A stretch of DNA of 64,000 bases from an uncultured Bacteroidia bacterium (lineage in GTDB: Bacteria; Bacteroidota; Bacteroidia; Bacteroidales; F082), in contig CADCGK010000003.1 of the NCBI GenBank assembly GCA_902800965.1, forward strand, positions 106,088 to 170,087, written 5' to 3'. Below are positions 33,250 through 41,941 of this stretch, in pieces. The notes below the pieces were generated by a model. That model saw only the letters and a program-made list of their open reading frames with translations. It did no database searches and was not told the origin of the DNA. Position 1 is the stretch's first letter, and each line of letters begins with the position of its first letter. Both the position numbers and the translations under genes were made by a program.

Positions 33250-33272
33250 CACCAAACATAAAACCAGAACCT

Positions 33273-33896
33273 ATGAACCAACTTTTAGCAACCTTTCGAA
33301 CCGACCTTGACACTGCCATGTTTCGGCATCTGCACGCGACACCTTTTGTCTTTGATATTGCCAATAATGATAAAGATGTCTTGCCAACGAAAACCAACCA
33401 AGACCTAACCGAAGAGATTCGTTTTCGAGTCCTGGAGTTACGTAAGAGGGGAGTGCGGCTGTGCCAGTTGCAGGATCTTGTTTATGAGCAACTCACATTG
33501 AGCCGTCTGGTTGTCACCAAGGATTTCCGGATTATGCTTCCTGATTTCAACAACATGGAAATCACGATGTCGCCATTGCCCAAAGCCGTGTTCCTGCTTT
33601 TCCTGAAACATCCAGAGGGTATTCTGTTTAAAGAGCTGCATAACTATTATGACGAACTGCTTGACATCTACAGGCAGATCAGCAACCGCATTATCGAGAA
33701 CAACATCGTGGATAGTATCCTTGACGTTACCGATCCAACCAAAAACTCCATCAACGAGAAGTGCGCCCGCATCCGCGAAGCCTTCCTCAAACAACTCAAC
33801 GGCATACAAGCCGAGCACCACTACATCACCGGCAAGCGTGGCGAACCCAAGAAGATAACCTTGCCGCGCGAATTGGTGGATTTGCAAGCCTTGTAA
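33273..33896 (+). CDS. protein of unknown function, possible winged-helix
   Basis: 207 residues, soluble. The central part (MSPLPKAVFLLFLKHPEGIL, FKELHNYYDELLDIYRQISN) resembles a winged-helix/C-terminal transcription regulator; the basic C-terminus includes KRGEPKKITLPREL. It has an operator of the island family and is the last gene of the island. I recall such proteins in Bacteroidales but no function. Confidence 0.65.
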   Translation: MNQLLATFRTDLDTAMFRHLHATPFVFDIANNDKDVLPTKTNQDLTEEIRFRVLELRKRGVRLCQLQDLVYEQLTLSRLVVTKDFRIMLPDFNNMEITMSPLPKAVFLLFLKHPEGILFKELHNYYDELLDIYRQISNRIIENNIVDSILDVTDPTKNSINEKCARIREAFLKQLNGIQAEHHYITGKRGEPKKITLPRELVDLQAL

Positions 33897-34003
33897 AAGT
33901 CAAGACTGCATTCCGATAAGAACTATTTTTGCACAAAACAGAAGTGATCACGTTGTTCAGTCGCATAGAATAAACGAGTATGAATTGAACCGCCGAGGTC
34001 GAG

Positions 34004-34031
34004 TTCATACACCGTTGGGGTATTTCGTACA
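34004..34031 (+). promoter_or_regulatory. LytTR-type direct repeat upstream of the GH25 gene
   Basis: TTCATACA (34004-34011) and TTCGTACA (34024-34031), 20-bp period. The following leader (GAACCC, later TTTGGCCATCAG and TTTTGTATCG) parallels that of the gene at 6062. Confidence 0.55.
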
Positions 34032-34107
34032 GAACCCAGGGAAACATTTGGCCATCAGTTCTAAGTTTTGTTGTTTTGTATCGTCATTGTTTTATTGAAT
34101 ACTAAAC

Positions 34108-34827
34108 ATGCCTCATCATCTCGACAACATAAAAACAATCCATCAACACACCAAGGCGGTTTTACTCTTGTTGACCCTCAGCCTTTTGCTGTTCTCATGC
34201 GTCAACGACGGGTCGTTCAAATTCAAGAAAGGTCCTCGGCATTACAACGGCATCGATGTCTCCCATCATCAGGGGAAGATCGATTGGGGAAAGGTCGCCC
34301 AGGACACCTGCGTGAAGTTCGTCTATATCAAGGCCTCACAGGGAGCTTTTTTTCGCGATTCCAGATATAAGAAGAACATCAAGGGCGCACAAAAGCACGG
34401 GCTGAAATGCGGGTCTTACCACTTCTTCACCATGTCGGCCAAAGCCAAGGACCAGTTCGAGAATTTCAAGAAGGCCACCAAAGGTTGCACCCAGGATCTG
34501 ATTCCCGTTGTCGATGTGGAACTACAAGTAAACTCCAAAGGACGCCATCGAGTTGTCCTGACGCTTAGCAATCTGCTGAAGTTGTTTGAGGCTGAATACG
34601 GCTGCAAACCGATGATCTACTGCCCACACTCGTCCTACCTCCAAATCATCAAGGGTGAATTTGATGATTACCCTATATTCATTGCTTCCTATAAGTCCAA
34701 AGCTCATATCGACGATTACCATCTTTGGCAGTTCTCCGAAAAAGGACATATTGATGGTATTAAAGGTTATGTTGATCTGGATAGGTTCCATAAAGGTGTG
34801 ACGCTAAAGGACATTGAACTACGATAA
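34108..34827 (+). CDS. GH25 muramidase-like lipoprotein
   Basis: 239 residues; signal peptide with lipobox LLFSC, so it is an outer-membrane or periplasmic lipoprotein. GH25 hallmarks: NGIDVSHHQGKIDWGKV, FVYIKASQG, the catalytic Asp/Glu pair in PVVDVELQ, and the closing LWQFSEKGHIDGIKGYVDLD. It would hydrolyse the MurNAc-GlcNAc bond of peptidoglycan. Its promoter carries the LytTR repeats, linking it to the LytTR protein at 3905. Confidence 0.92.
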   Translation: MPHHLDNIKTIHQHTKAVLLLLTLSLLLFSCVNDGSFKFKKGPRHYNGIDVSHHQGKIDWGKVAQDTCVKFVYIKASQGAFFRDSRYKKNIKGAQKHGLKCGSYHFFTMSAKAKDQFENFKKATKGCTQDLIPVVDVELQVNSKGRHRVVLTLSNLLKLFEAEYGCKPMIYCPHSSYLQIIKGEFDDYPIFIASYKSKAHIDDYHLWQFSEKGHIDGIKGYVDLDRFHKGVTLKDIELR

Positions 34828-34830
34828 TCC

Positions 34831-34930
34831 GTTTTGTTGATAAAATAATACCTGATTAACCCTTGACAAACTAAAACACCTATGCTTAGCTTTGCAAATA
34901 GAAAACGACTCCCTGTTTTTGTTTCTTAAC
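34831..34930 (+). promoter_or_regulatory. promoter block, duplicate of 38310-38408
   Basis: TTGACAAA (34863-34870), 21 bp from TTG to TAGCTTTG (34887-34894). The surrounding 100 bp (GTTGATAAA, AACCCTTGACAAA, AGAAAACGA) is shared with the mreB promoter. Downstream, 34931-35007 is extra leader sequence without a recognised element. Confidence 0.7.
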
Positions 34931-35022
34931 TGACCAGTTTAGGCTCATTTTGTAATGGGCCGATAATGGCGTCACCTCTGAAGGGAGCAGCTTTTCAATA
35001 ACAATAAAACAATATAAAGATT

Positions 35023-35562
35023 ATGAGTATTTTATCAAAACTGTTTTCTAGGAAAACGAACAAGCAACAACCTAGACCGGTTGTTCAGATCGGAACGGAG
35101 ATCGAGCGTCCGACGCAGATTAATAACCCCATAACCGATTATCTGAAAAAAGTCCCGGATTGGATCGGCCAACGTAGCGGATGGGGGTATGGCAAAGAAG
35201 ACGCGCTTATCATGGATACAGACAACTCCATGGATGGTATTCATAATGAATATGTGTTTGCCGAGTTCCGATCAAAAGTTGAAGTTCATGAAGTCATGAA
35301 AATGTATTTTGACCATTTCGAGAGATGCAATCAAAGACTCGTCAATAGCGGGATGGGCCATAATTACGATGTCATAAACTTCAAGGTCTATTTTTTCACC
35401 GAAGAAGACTGGGTTTTCCTGAAAAAAGACTATGAGAGCCATAACGAATACAAGGATGACGAAGTAGGGCTTGAGCGACACACTCAATTAAGAAATGAGC
35501 GAATCAAGTATTACACATCGGAGTGTTGGATTAATATTGACAGTTTTTTCGGTAAAAGGTAA
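35023..35562 (+). CDS. protein of unknown function
   Basis: 179 residues with a basic start (MSILSKLFSRKTNKQQPR) and no signal peptide. Alternating polar/aromatic residues; no motif recognised. Its start is preceded by AACAATATAAAGATTATG, the same 18 bases found before mreB and before the sequence at 36983. Followed after 11 bp by the next gene, so probably one transcript. Confidence 0.6.
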   Translation: MSILSKLFSRKTNKQQPRPVVQIGTEIERPTQINNPITDYLKKVPDWIGQRSGWGYGKEDALIMDTDNSMDGIHNEYVFAEFRSKVEVHEVMKMYFDHFERCNQRLVNSGMGHNYDVINFKVYFFTEEDWVFLKKDYESHNEYKDDEVGLERHTQLRNERIKYYTSECWINIDSFFGKR

Positions 35563-35573
35563 AATGGTCAAAA

Positions 35574-36950
35574 ATGAAAAACGACAACAACATAGACATC
35601 GGATCAGTCGCAGAGAAACTGAAAAAAGAACTTTCGCTCTTCGATGACGAACCGTATGATGGCCACAACGAAGACTTCGAGTCGCCATTGTTTCCACCGA
35701 GTAGACCGTGGTGGATGCCCAAGAAGAAAAAAGGAACATTTCTTACCGACGAAGCACGATACATCGCCGAGAACTACAAGGCCATCGGATCGGACGAATT
35801 GGGATGTCCTTTGTATCCAAGCGATGATTCGGAAATCATGATGGCGATTCTTCATTATCTGCCCGAGGAAGATATAAAAGAACTGAATGAGGTGTTGGGA
35901 CACTCGCCGCTGTGCCTCAAATCGCCGTTAATCGATGACGAGTTCTATTACAGTAGACGACAGAAAAGGCACCTTTCCATCGCCACCTTGATCAAGCATT
36001 ATAAAAACGTCAAGGGAAAGAGAGTGGAGGCTCGGAGAAGTCTCCAGCAACGTTTTCAATACCAGTCCTTCACAGACCAAATAAAGATCATGCGCCTGTT
36101 CTTGAATGGTACCAGAACGGATAGGGAGTGGTGCTATCGAACGATGCTCAAATGGTGGGACGAGTCGTTGACAGCGGATTTGGAGAAAGCTTGGCTGGAC
36201 CACAAGGACAGAAAATGTGTTTTCGTTGCATCAATACGCCTGTCGGAGGCTTTTCTCAAAGAACATCAAGAAGCCATGGGGAAGTTGGACTATAAGAGTG
36301 TTTGTCAGCGGTTGGGACATGATCCAATCTTTGTCATCGACAAGTCCCGGTTAAGCCCTTCGGACTACTTCTTTGTGATAGCGCATTGTCACAGACATAT
36401 CGATGACGAAGAAGCCGACAGGATTCTTTTCGGCCAAATAAAACGCGTACTTGCCCAAGGGTCGATGCCCATGGCGTTCAAGACCCATTACGGAGGTCCT
36501 GTCGAAGACCGGATGGAAGATAAGTCCCGTTATGTTCCTTCTTTGATATTCAACAAGACCATAGGGTATATGATTTGGGCTTTGGGTCAGACGGGGAATG
36601 CCTCAACTATCATCAAGTTCCATCGTTGGAACAAGATGTTGCAAAACAACATGCCAGGGTATCTTGCCGAAGAAATGGATTCCAAAGCCAAGATGGCCTT
36701 GATGCAAGAAGACTTTCGGGAATACCAGCAATGGAATTGGAGCGTGTTCGCCAAACATGCCTATCAATCCATCGTTGAACAGATCCCCGATGATGACCCT
36801 GAGTTTAAGCAAGAAGCCATGCCAGTGAACAGTCCCATTGAAGCATCGGGGTTGTCCCGCGACGAAACGGGGTTGACGACTCCTTTCAGAGATGACAGCG
36901 GCGTCTTTGGTGCCGGTTTCGACTTCGACGATGATGAGCTTCCGTTTTAG
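35574..36950 (+). CDS. protein of unknown function (458 residues)
   Basis: Soluble, charged; several helical stretches, a DDPEF and DFDDDELPF acidic C-terminus and no signal peptide. No family recognised. It follows the 35023 gene closely and may act with it. Confidence 0.6.
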   Translation: MKNDNNIDIGSVAEKLKKELSLFDDEPYDGHNEDFESPLFPPSRPWWMPKKKKGTFLTDEARYIAENYKAIGSDELGCPLYPSDDSEIMMAILHYLPEEDIKELNEVLGHSPLCLKSPLIDDEFYYSRRQKRHLSIATLIKHYKNVKGKRVEARRSLQQRFQYQSFTDQIKIMRLFLNGTRTDREWCYRTMLKWWDESLTADLEKAWLDHKDRKCVFVASIRLSEAFLKEHQEAMGKLDYKSVCQRLGHDPIFVIDKSRLSPSDYFFVIAHCHRHIDDEEADRILFGQIKRVLAQGSMPMAFKTHYGGPVEDRMEDKSRYVPSLIFNKTIGYMIWALGQTGNASTIIKFHRWNKMLQNNMPGYLAEEMDSKAKMALMQEDFREYQQWNWSVFAKHAYQSIVEQIPDDDPEFKQEAMPVNSPIEASGLSRDETGLTTPFRDDSGVFGAGFDFDDDELPF

Positions 36951-37013
36951 AAAACAGTTCAAAACAAAACAATATAAAGATTATGAAGATCGAACATTTT
37001 AAACCAATTCAAT

Positions 37014-37109
37014 ATGTTAGGAGCAATCACAGGAGATACCATAGGATCTCGATTTGAATTTATGGGCACCAAAAGCACAGACTTCGATTTGTTTGACCCA
37101 AGGTGCTGA
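37014..37109 (+). pseudogene. N-terminal fragment of an ADP-ribosylglycohydrolase
   Basis: A 31-residue frame, MLGAITGDTIGSRFEFMGTK and STDFDLFDPRC, is the typical opening of DraG/ARH-type ADP-ribosylglycohydrolases ('GAIxGDxxGSxxEF', 'DF.LF'). A TGA follows and the rest of the gene is missing. It lies between a copy of the AACAATATAAAGATTATG leader (36968-36985) and the 37122 gene. Confidence 0.75.
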
Positions 37110-37121
37110 AAAATGTAAGCT

Positions 37122-38288
37122 ATGGCAAAAAGCAGAAAGAAACGAAGAATGATTTGGTTCTTGTGCGTAATAATCGCACTTATTGTTGCCAAAATGATCT
37201 GGGTTGCTGTTGCCACAAGGCACAATGGCGACTTCGATAGTGAGAAGCAAGACATACTTTCCCGGCGTAATTATCTGCTGGAAAAGGTGATCACAAACCC
37301 ACAACAGCTCATTGACGAGATGCCCGCCGCTGTAGGACCCCAGTTCCAAGGGGAATGGGCTTTGTATTCCTGCTCCATGCTGTCGGCGTCGTTGGTGAAC
37401 ACGACATTGATCTATGGTGAGGACAGGGAAGATAACATCGCTCGTATTGACAGCCTGATCCAGATTGTGATGTCACCGGAGCTTAGGGCATACGACAGAG
37501 AGCGATGGGGCGAGGACCCTCTTGAAACGCTGGACGGTCACAAAAGCCATGTCTCGTATCTGAGCCATTTGGCATGGATGATAGGCGGTTACAAGCAAAT
37601 CGGCGGTGGCGATAAGTATGATGGACTATACCACGACCTCTGCGAGACCATGAACCGAAGGATCCTCGAAAGCCCCAACATGAATCTTCCGACCTATCCA
37701 GGCGAGTGCGTCTATATGCCGGACATGTTGGTGGCCATCGTGGCGCTGACGCTGTATTCACAGCAGAACAACGGCGAGTACTATATGACCACTTGCAACT
37801 GGATCCACCAGGCGAAGCATGAATGGCTCGATTCTGATACCCAACTGATTTCTTCATATCTGCCAAATGATAGGAGCGGTATTTATGAAGGATCACCCAT
37901 TAAGGGGTCATACACTGCTTTGAGTTGCTATTACCTGACGTTTATCGACAAGGAGTTTGCACGTGACCAATATGAGAAGCTGAAAGCGCATTTCCTTCAA
38001 AGAAGGCCGATAACAGGATTTAAGGAATATCATGATAGGCGTTGTTGGCTGGGAATGGATATCGATGCTGGACCGATTATTTGCAACCTAAGCCCTACGG
38101 GAACGGCATTTGCCGTTGGAAGTGTCACCTACTTCGAAGATTGGGCTTTGAGGAAGAGACTGCTTAAAACCGGAGAGATTGCTGGAACGACATGGCATAG
38201 AAAGGGCAAGAGCCATTACCTGCTTGCCGACATGGCTTTGGTTGGTGAGGCTATCATGCTCGCCATGCGAACTGCCACGGAGTGGTAA
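37122..38288 (+). CDS. membrane-anchored helical protein, paralogue of 39485
   Basis: 388 residues with an N-terminal membrane helix (MIWFLCVIIALIVAKMIWVAV) after a basic KSRKKRR start. The body matches the protein at 39485 block by block: GEWALYSCSMLSASLVN, LETLDGHKSHVSYLSHLAWM, MPDMLVAIVAL and GPIICNLSPTGTAFAVGS. The repeated helices suggest an alpha/alpha toroid (linalool-dehydratase or glycosidase-like), but no catalytic residues can be named. It flanks mreB on one side; its paralogue is on the other. Confidence 0.7.
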   Translation: MAKSRKKRRMIWFLCVIIALIVAKMIWVAVATRHNGDFDSEKQDILSRRNYLLEKVITNPQQLIDEMPAAVGPQFQGEWALYSCSMLSASLVNTTLIYGEDREDNIARIDSLIQIVMSPELRAYDRERWGEDPLETLDGHKSHVSYLSHLAWMIGGYKQIGGGDKYDGLYHDLCETMNRRILESPNMNLPTYPGECVYMPDMLVAIVALTLYSQQNNGEYYMTTCNWIHQAKHEWLDSDTQLISSYLPNDRSGIYEGSPIKGSYTALSCYYLTFIDKEFARDQYEKLKAHFLQRRPITGFKEYHDRRCWLGMDIDAGPIICNLSPTGTAFAVGSVTYFEDWALRKRLLKTGEIAGTTWHRKGKSHYLLADMALVGEAIMLAMRTATEW

Positions 38289-38309
38289 TAAATGATTCTC
38301 GTTCCGCCT

Positions 38310-38408
38310 TTTTTGTTGATAAATAAATACCGCTTTTCCCCTTGACAAATCGAAGCGACCCTTCGTAGCTTTGCAAACAGAAAACGATTCCCTTTTCTTT
38401 TTCTTAAC
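38310..38408 (+). promoter_or_regulatory. mreB-paralogue promoter, duplicate of 34831-34930
   Basis: TTGACAAA (38342-38349), 21 bp from TTG to TAGCTTTG (38366-38373), in a block shared with 34831-34930. Followed by AACAATATAAAGATTATG (38406-38423) ending in the start codon. Confidence 0.7.
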
Positions 38409-38420
38409 AATATAAAGATT

Positions 38421-39446
38421 ATGAGCTTGCTATCTTTGACAAAAGAGATCGCTATCGATCTCGGGACCGCTAACACTATCATCATCACCGACGGGAAGAT
38501 TGCCGTTGAGGAACCGTCGGTGGTGGCGATCCGCAAATCTGACGACAAAATGATGGCCGTGGGGCGCAAAGCCAGCGCCATGATAGGCCGCGGCGAAGAC
38601 CGCATCTACACGGTGCGCCCACTCAAGAAAGGCGTCATCGCCGACTATAAAGCCTGCGAGATGATGATCCGTGGCCTCATCGACCTTATCCCTCAACGTA
38701 AACGACTGTTCAAACCCTCCATCAGGATGGTGGTATGTGTCCCTTCAGGAGCCACCGACGCCGAGATGCGCATCATCAACGACTCCTGCGTCCATGCCGG
38801 GGCAAAAGAACTCTACCTGATCTATGAACCACAAGCTGCCGCCTTGGGCATGGGCTTCGACGTGGAAGGCCCGGACGGCTGCATGGTGGTGGACATCGGT
38901 GGCGGTACCACCGAGATCGCCGTGATGTCGCTCGGAAGCATCGTGGTGAACATGTCCATCGCCGTGGCTGGCGACGCGCTCAACCAAGACATCATCCAAC
39001 ACATGGACCAGGTGCACGGAATGCGCATCAGCGAGCCGACCGCGGAACGCATCAAGATGGGGGTGGGGGCCGCCATGACCGACTTGAAAGATCCGCCGCA
39101 AGACATGGAGGTGGTGGGTCCCAACAAGACTACCGACCTGCCGCTGAAAGTCAATGTCACTTACAAAGAGATTGCTCAATGTCTGGAGAAGAACATCTCC
39201 AACATCGAGGCGGCCATCCTTCAGGCCTTGGGACAGACGCCCTCGGAGCTGTATGCCGATATCGTGCGCAACGGCATCTACCTCACCGGTGGCGGCGCCC
39301 TTCTTCACGGCCTCGCTGAACGCCTCTCAAAAAAGATGACCATCGAGTTCCACGTGGCCGATGATCCGCTTCACTCCGTGGCTCGAGGCACCGGAATCGC
39401 CCTGAAATGTCTGCCACAACTTAGTTTTTTGATTCACGGGAGCTGA
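38421..39446 (+). CDS. mreB: MreB-family actin-like protein
   Basis: 341 residues, full length. Actin-fold nucleotide motifs: IAIDLGTANTIII (phosphate 1), VVCVPSGAT, the YEPQAAALG loop, MVVDIGGGTTEIAVMSL (phosphate 2) and NGIYLTGGGALLHGL (adenosine). MreB filaments guide cell-wall synthesis. It is not followed by mreC/mreD as in the usual operon but sits between two paralogous helical proteins with a GH25 enzyme nearby, so it may be a second, specialised MreB. The gene symbol indicates the family only. Confidence 0.9.
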   Translation: MSLLSLTKEIAIDLGTANTIIITDGKIAVEEPSVVAIRKSDDKMMAVGRKASAMIGRGEDRIYTVRPLKKGVIADYKACEMMIRGLIDLIPQRKRLFKPSIRMVVCVPSGATDAEMRIINDSCVHAGAKELYLIYEPQAAALGMGFDVEGPDGCMVVDIGGGTTEIAVMSLGSIVVNMSIAVAGDALNQDIIQHMDQVHGMRISEPTAERIKMGVGAAMTDLKDPPQDMEVVGPNKTTDLPLKVNVTYKEIAQCLEKNISNIEAAILQALGQTPSELYADIVRNGIYLTGGGALLHGLAERLSKKMTIEFHVADDPLHSVARGTGIALKCLPQLSFLIHGS

Positions 39447-39484
39447 GGCTAATTCTTTTAACTTTGTAACACCAATTCCCAACC

Positions 39485-40639
39485 ATGAACCACGACATCC
39501 TAACATCCGTCACCAGCCTCCCGCTACACCTGTTCATCAAATCAGGTGACAACGTGCCCATCCGCACGGAAAGCAGCTGGGAGGAAGAGAAAACTGAGAT
39601 CTTGGAACGTGCCAACTGGCTGTGCGACAAGGTGATCACGGAACCTAAGAAGCTCCTCAAGGAGATGCCTTCCTTCCTGGGCGAAGAGTACGGCGGACAA
39701 TGGGCCATCTATTCCTGCGCCATGCTTTCGGCGGCATTGCTCAACATCAGCCGGTTGTACCCCGAAGAGCTGCCTCAATGCCTCAACAGGCTTGAAAAGC
39801 TGGTGGAAGTCACGATGTCGCCTGAGATTCGACACTACGACACCATCGCATGGAAGAAAGACGCGCTGGAGACACTTCCAGGCAAACGTGGTCACATGAC
39901 TTACCTCAGCTTACTCGCCTGGACCATCGGCAACTACAAGCTGGCGGGCGGCACCTCCACGACCTTCGACGAGCTGTTCCAAAGCTGCTGCGAGGCGCTG
40001 AACCGTAGGACACTGGAGAGCAAGAACCTGTGCCTGCCATCCTTCCCCAATGGGATCGTCTTCTTCCCCGACATGCTGGTGACCATCGTCGCCTTGCACC
40101 ACCACGACCTGCTCTATGGCGACTGCTATGGCGAGACGGTGGAGCGATGGCTCGAAAAAGCCAAGACGGAGTGGATCCATCCCAACACGGGATTGCTGCT
40201 GGCAGAACTCAACAAGAATTCAGTCGGACGTGCTCCCCGAGGCTCTTACGGCGCCCTGAGCACCTATTACCTTTCACTGATAGACCCCGACTTCGCCCAT
40301 CAACAGTACGGGAAGATGATGCAGACCTTCGCCAAAGAGGATGACGTGGCTGGAAAAACGGTGTTCGGCATCAAGGAATACCTCCGAAAGTCGCCGGCGA
40401 TGACCTTCGACTATGACGCGGGTCCCATCATCTCGGGCTTTAGCCCCTCGGGGACGGCATGGGCGATCGGGAGCGCCACCTTCTTCGAAGACTGGGAGAC
40501 CCGCAGCCGCCTGCTGCGTACAGGGGAGATGGCGGGCGGAACGGTGCGGCGCAAAGGAAAACAACACTACAGGCTATCCCAATTCGCCCTGGTCGGCGAA
40601 GCGGTGGTGCTGGCCATGAGAACGAATACCCATCCTTAA
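39485..40639 (+). CDS. helical protein, paralogue of 37122 without membrane anchor
   Basis: 384 residues; same blocks as 37122 (GQWAIYSCAMLSAALLN, LETLPGKRGHMTYLSLLAWT, FPDMLVTIVAL, GPIISGFSPSGTAWAIGS), but its N-terminus lacks a membrane helix. The GPI-P-GTA end is the best conserved. Codon use is GC-richer than in 37122. Lies 38 bp after mreB and 12 bp before the radical SAM gene. Confidence 0.72.
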   Translation: MNHDILTSVTSLPLHLFIKSGDNVPIRTESSWEEEKTEILERANWLCDKVITEPKKLLKEMPSFLGEEYGGQWAIYSCAMLSAALLNISRLYPEELPQCLNRLEKLVEVTMSPEIRHYDTIAWKKDALETLPGKRGHMTYLSLLAWTIGNYKLAGGTSTTFDELFQSCCEALNRRTLESKNLCLPSFPNGIVFFPDMLVTIVALHHHDLLYGDCYGETVERWLEKAKTEWIHPNTGLLLAELNKNSVGRAPRGSYGALSTYYLSLIDPDFAHQQYGKMMQTFAKEDDVAGKTVFGIKEYLRKSPAMTFDYDAGPIISGFSPSGTAWAIGSATFFEDWETRSRLLRTGEMAGGTVRRKGKQHYRLSQFALVGEAVVLAMRTNTHP

Positions 40640-40651
40640 CCCTACGATATC

Positions 40652-41941
40652 ATGCTGACAGAGAACACCATGGAACGGTTGCGCATCCTCACCGAGTCGG
40701 CGAAGTACGACGTGTCGTGCTCGTCGAGCGGGACGGTGCGCCGTGGCAAGCAGGGCTTTGTGGGCAACACCGTGGGCGGCGTGGGCATCTGCCACTCGTT
40801 CTCCGACGACGGCCGCTGCATCTCGCTCCTCAAGGTGATGCTCACCAACAGCTGTATGTACGACTGCGCCTACTGTGTCAACCGCCGCTCCAACGACATC
40901 CCACGGGCGACGCTCTCCGTGTCGGAGCTGGTGGAGATCACCATGGAGTTCTACCGGCGTAACTACATCGAGGGGCTCTTCCTCTCGAGCGGCGTGGTGC
41001 GTAGCCCCGACTATACCATGGAACGCCTCGTGGCCATCGTCCGCGAGCTGCGGACCACCCAACGTTTCTACGGCTACATCCACCTCAAGAGCATCCCGGG
41101 CGCCTCTCAGGAGCTGCTCAGCCAGGCGGGACTGTATGCCGACCGTATGAGCGTCAACATCGAGATCCCCAAGGAGGAGTCGCTCAAGCTGCTCGCCCCC
41201 GAGAAGGACCATCAGAGTGTGTTCCAGCCGATGAAACTCATCCAACAGGGGGTGCTGGAGAATAAGGAGGACCGCCGACGCTTCCATCATGCGCCGCGTT
41301 TCGTGCCGGCAGGCCAATCGACGCAGATGATCGTCGGCGCCACCAAGGAGTCGGACCGCGACATCCTCACCATGTCGTCGATACTCTACACCCAACCCAC
41401 GATGCGACGTGTGTATTACTCGGGCTATGTCAGCGTGAACACCTACGACGCGCGCCTGCCAGTGCTCAAACAGCCGCCCCTGGTGCGCGAGAACCGTCTC
41501 TACCAGGCCGACTGGCTGCTGCGTTTCTATCAGTACAAGGTGGAGGAGATCGTCGATGAACAGCATCCCGACCTCGACCTGGAAATCGACCCGAAGCTGT
41601 CATGGGCCCTGCGCCATCCCGAGTTTTTCCCTGTCGATGTCAACACGGCCGACTATGAGACGCTGCTGAGGGTGCCTGGCCTGGGCGTGAAGTCGGCAGT
41701 GACCATCGTGAACTCGCGTCGTTTCGGACGACTCACCTCTTTCGACTTGAAGCGGATCGGCGTCGTGATGAAGAAAGCCAAGTATTTTATCACCTGTCAT
41801 GAACTGACCTCGCCGCTCCCGGGATCGATACGCAGCGTCAACGAACTGCAGCCCGAGCGGGTGCGGCAACTGCTCGTCTCGCCCCAAGAGCGCAAGCTGG
41901 CTGAAAAAGAAAAACAACTTACCCTGGATTTCGAGCCATGA
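40652..41941 (+). CDS. radical SAM DNA modification/repair protein (TIGR03916-like)
   Basis: 429 residues. CMYDCAYC (C-x3-C-x2-C) binds the 4Fe-4S cluster; C-terminal helix-hairpin-helix NTADYETLLRVPGLGVKSAV binds DNA. The opening LTESAKYDVSCSSSGT is typical of the 'putative DNA modification/repair radical SAM' family. It overlaps the next gene by 4 bp (ATGA); the two are a known partner pair. The biochemical reaction is not established as far as I know. Confidence 0.92.
   Translation: MLTENTMERLRILTESAKYDVSCSSSGTVRRGKQGFVGNTVGGVGICHSFSDDGRCISLLKVMLTNSCMYDCAYCVNRRSNDIPRATLSVSELVEITMEFYRRNYIEGLFLSSGVVRSPDYTMERLVAIVRELRTTQRFYGYIHLKSIPGASQELLSQAGLYADRMSVNIEIPKEESLKLLAPEKDHQSVFQPMKLIQQGVLENKEDRRRFHHAPRFVPAGQSTQMIVGATKESDRDILTMSSILYTQPTMRRVYYSGYVSVNTYDARLPVLKQPPLVRENRLYQADWLLRFYQYKVEEIVDEQHPDLDLEIDPKLSWALRHPEFFPVDVNTADYETLLRVPGLGVKSAVTIVNSRRFGRLTSFDLKRIGVVMKKAKYFITCHELTSPLPGSIRSVNELQPERVRQLLVSPQERKLAEKEKQLTLDFEP

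Noticed and set aside
9268..33896. Integrative element borders for the accessory island
   Set aside because: No integrase, tRNA end or terminal direct repeats enclosing the whole region were seen.
33935..33947. TATTTTTGCACAAAA near 33935 as a seventh TGTGCAA-type operator promoter
   Set aside because: No palindrome is found 9 bp upstream; it is only a -7-like sequence, with no gene at the right distance.
40574..41566. 330-residue frame antisense to the radical SAM gene
   Set aside because: The sense frame has the C-x3-C-x2-C cluster and HhH; antisense is compositional.
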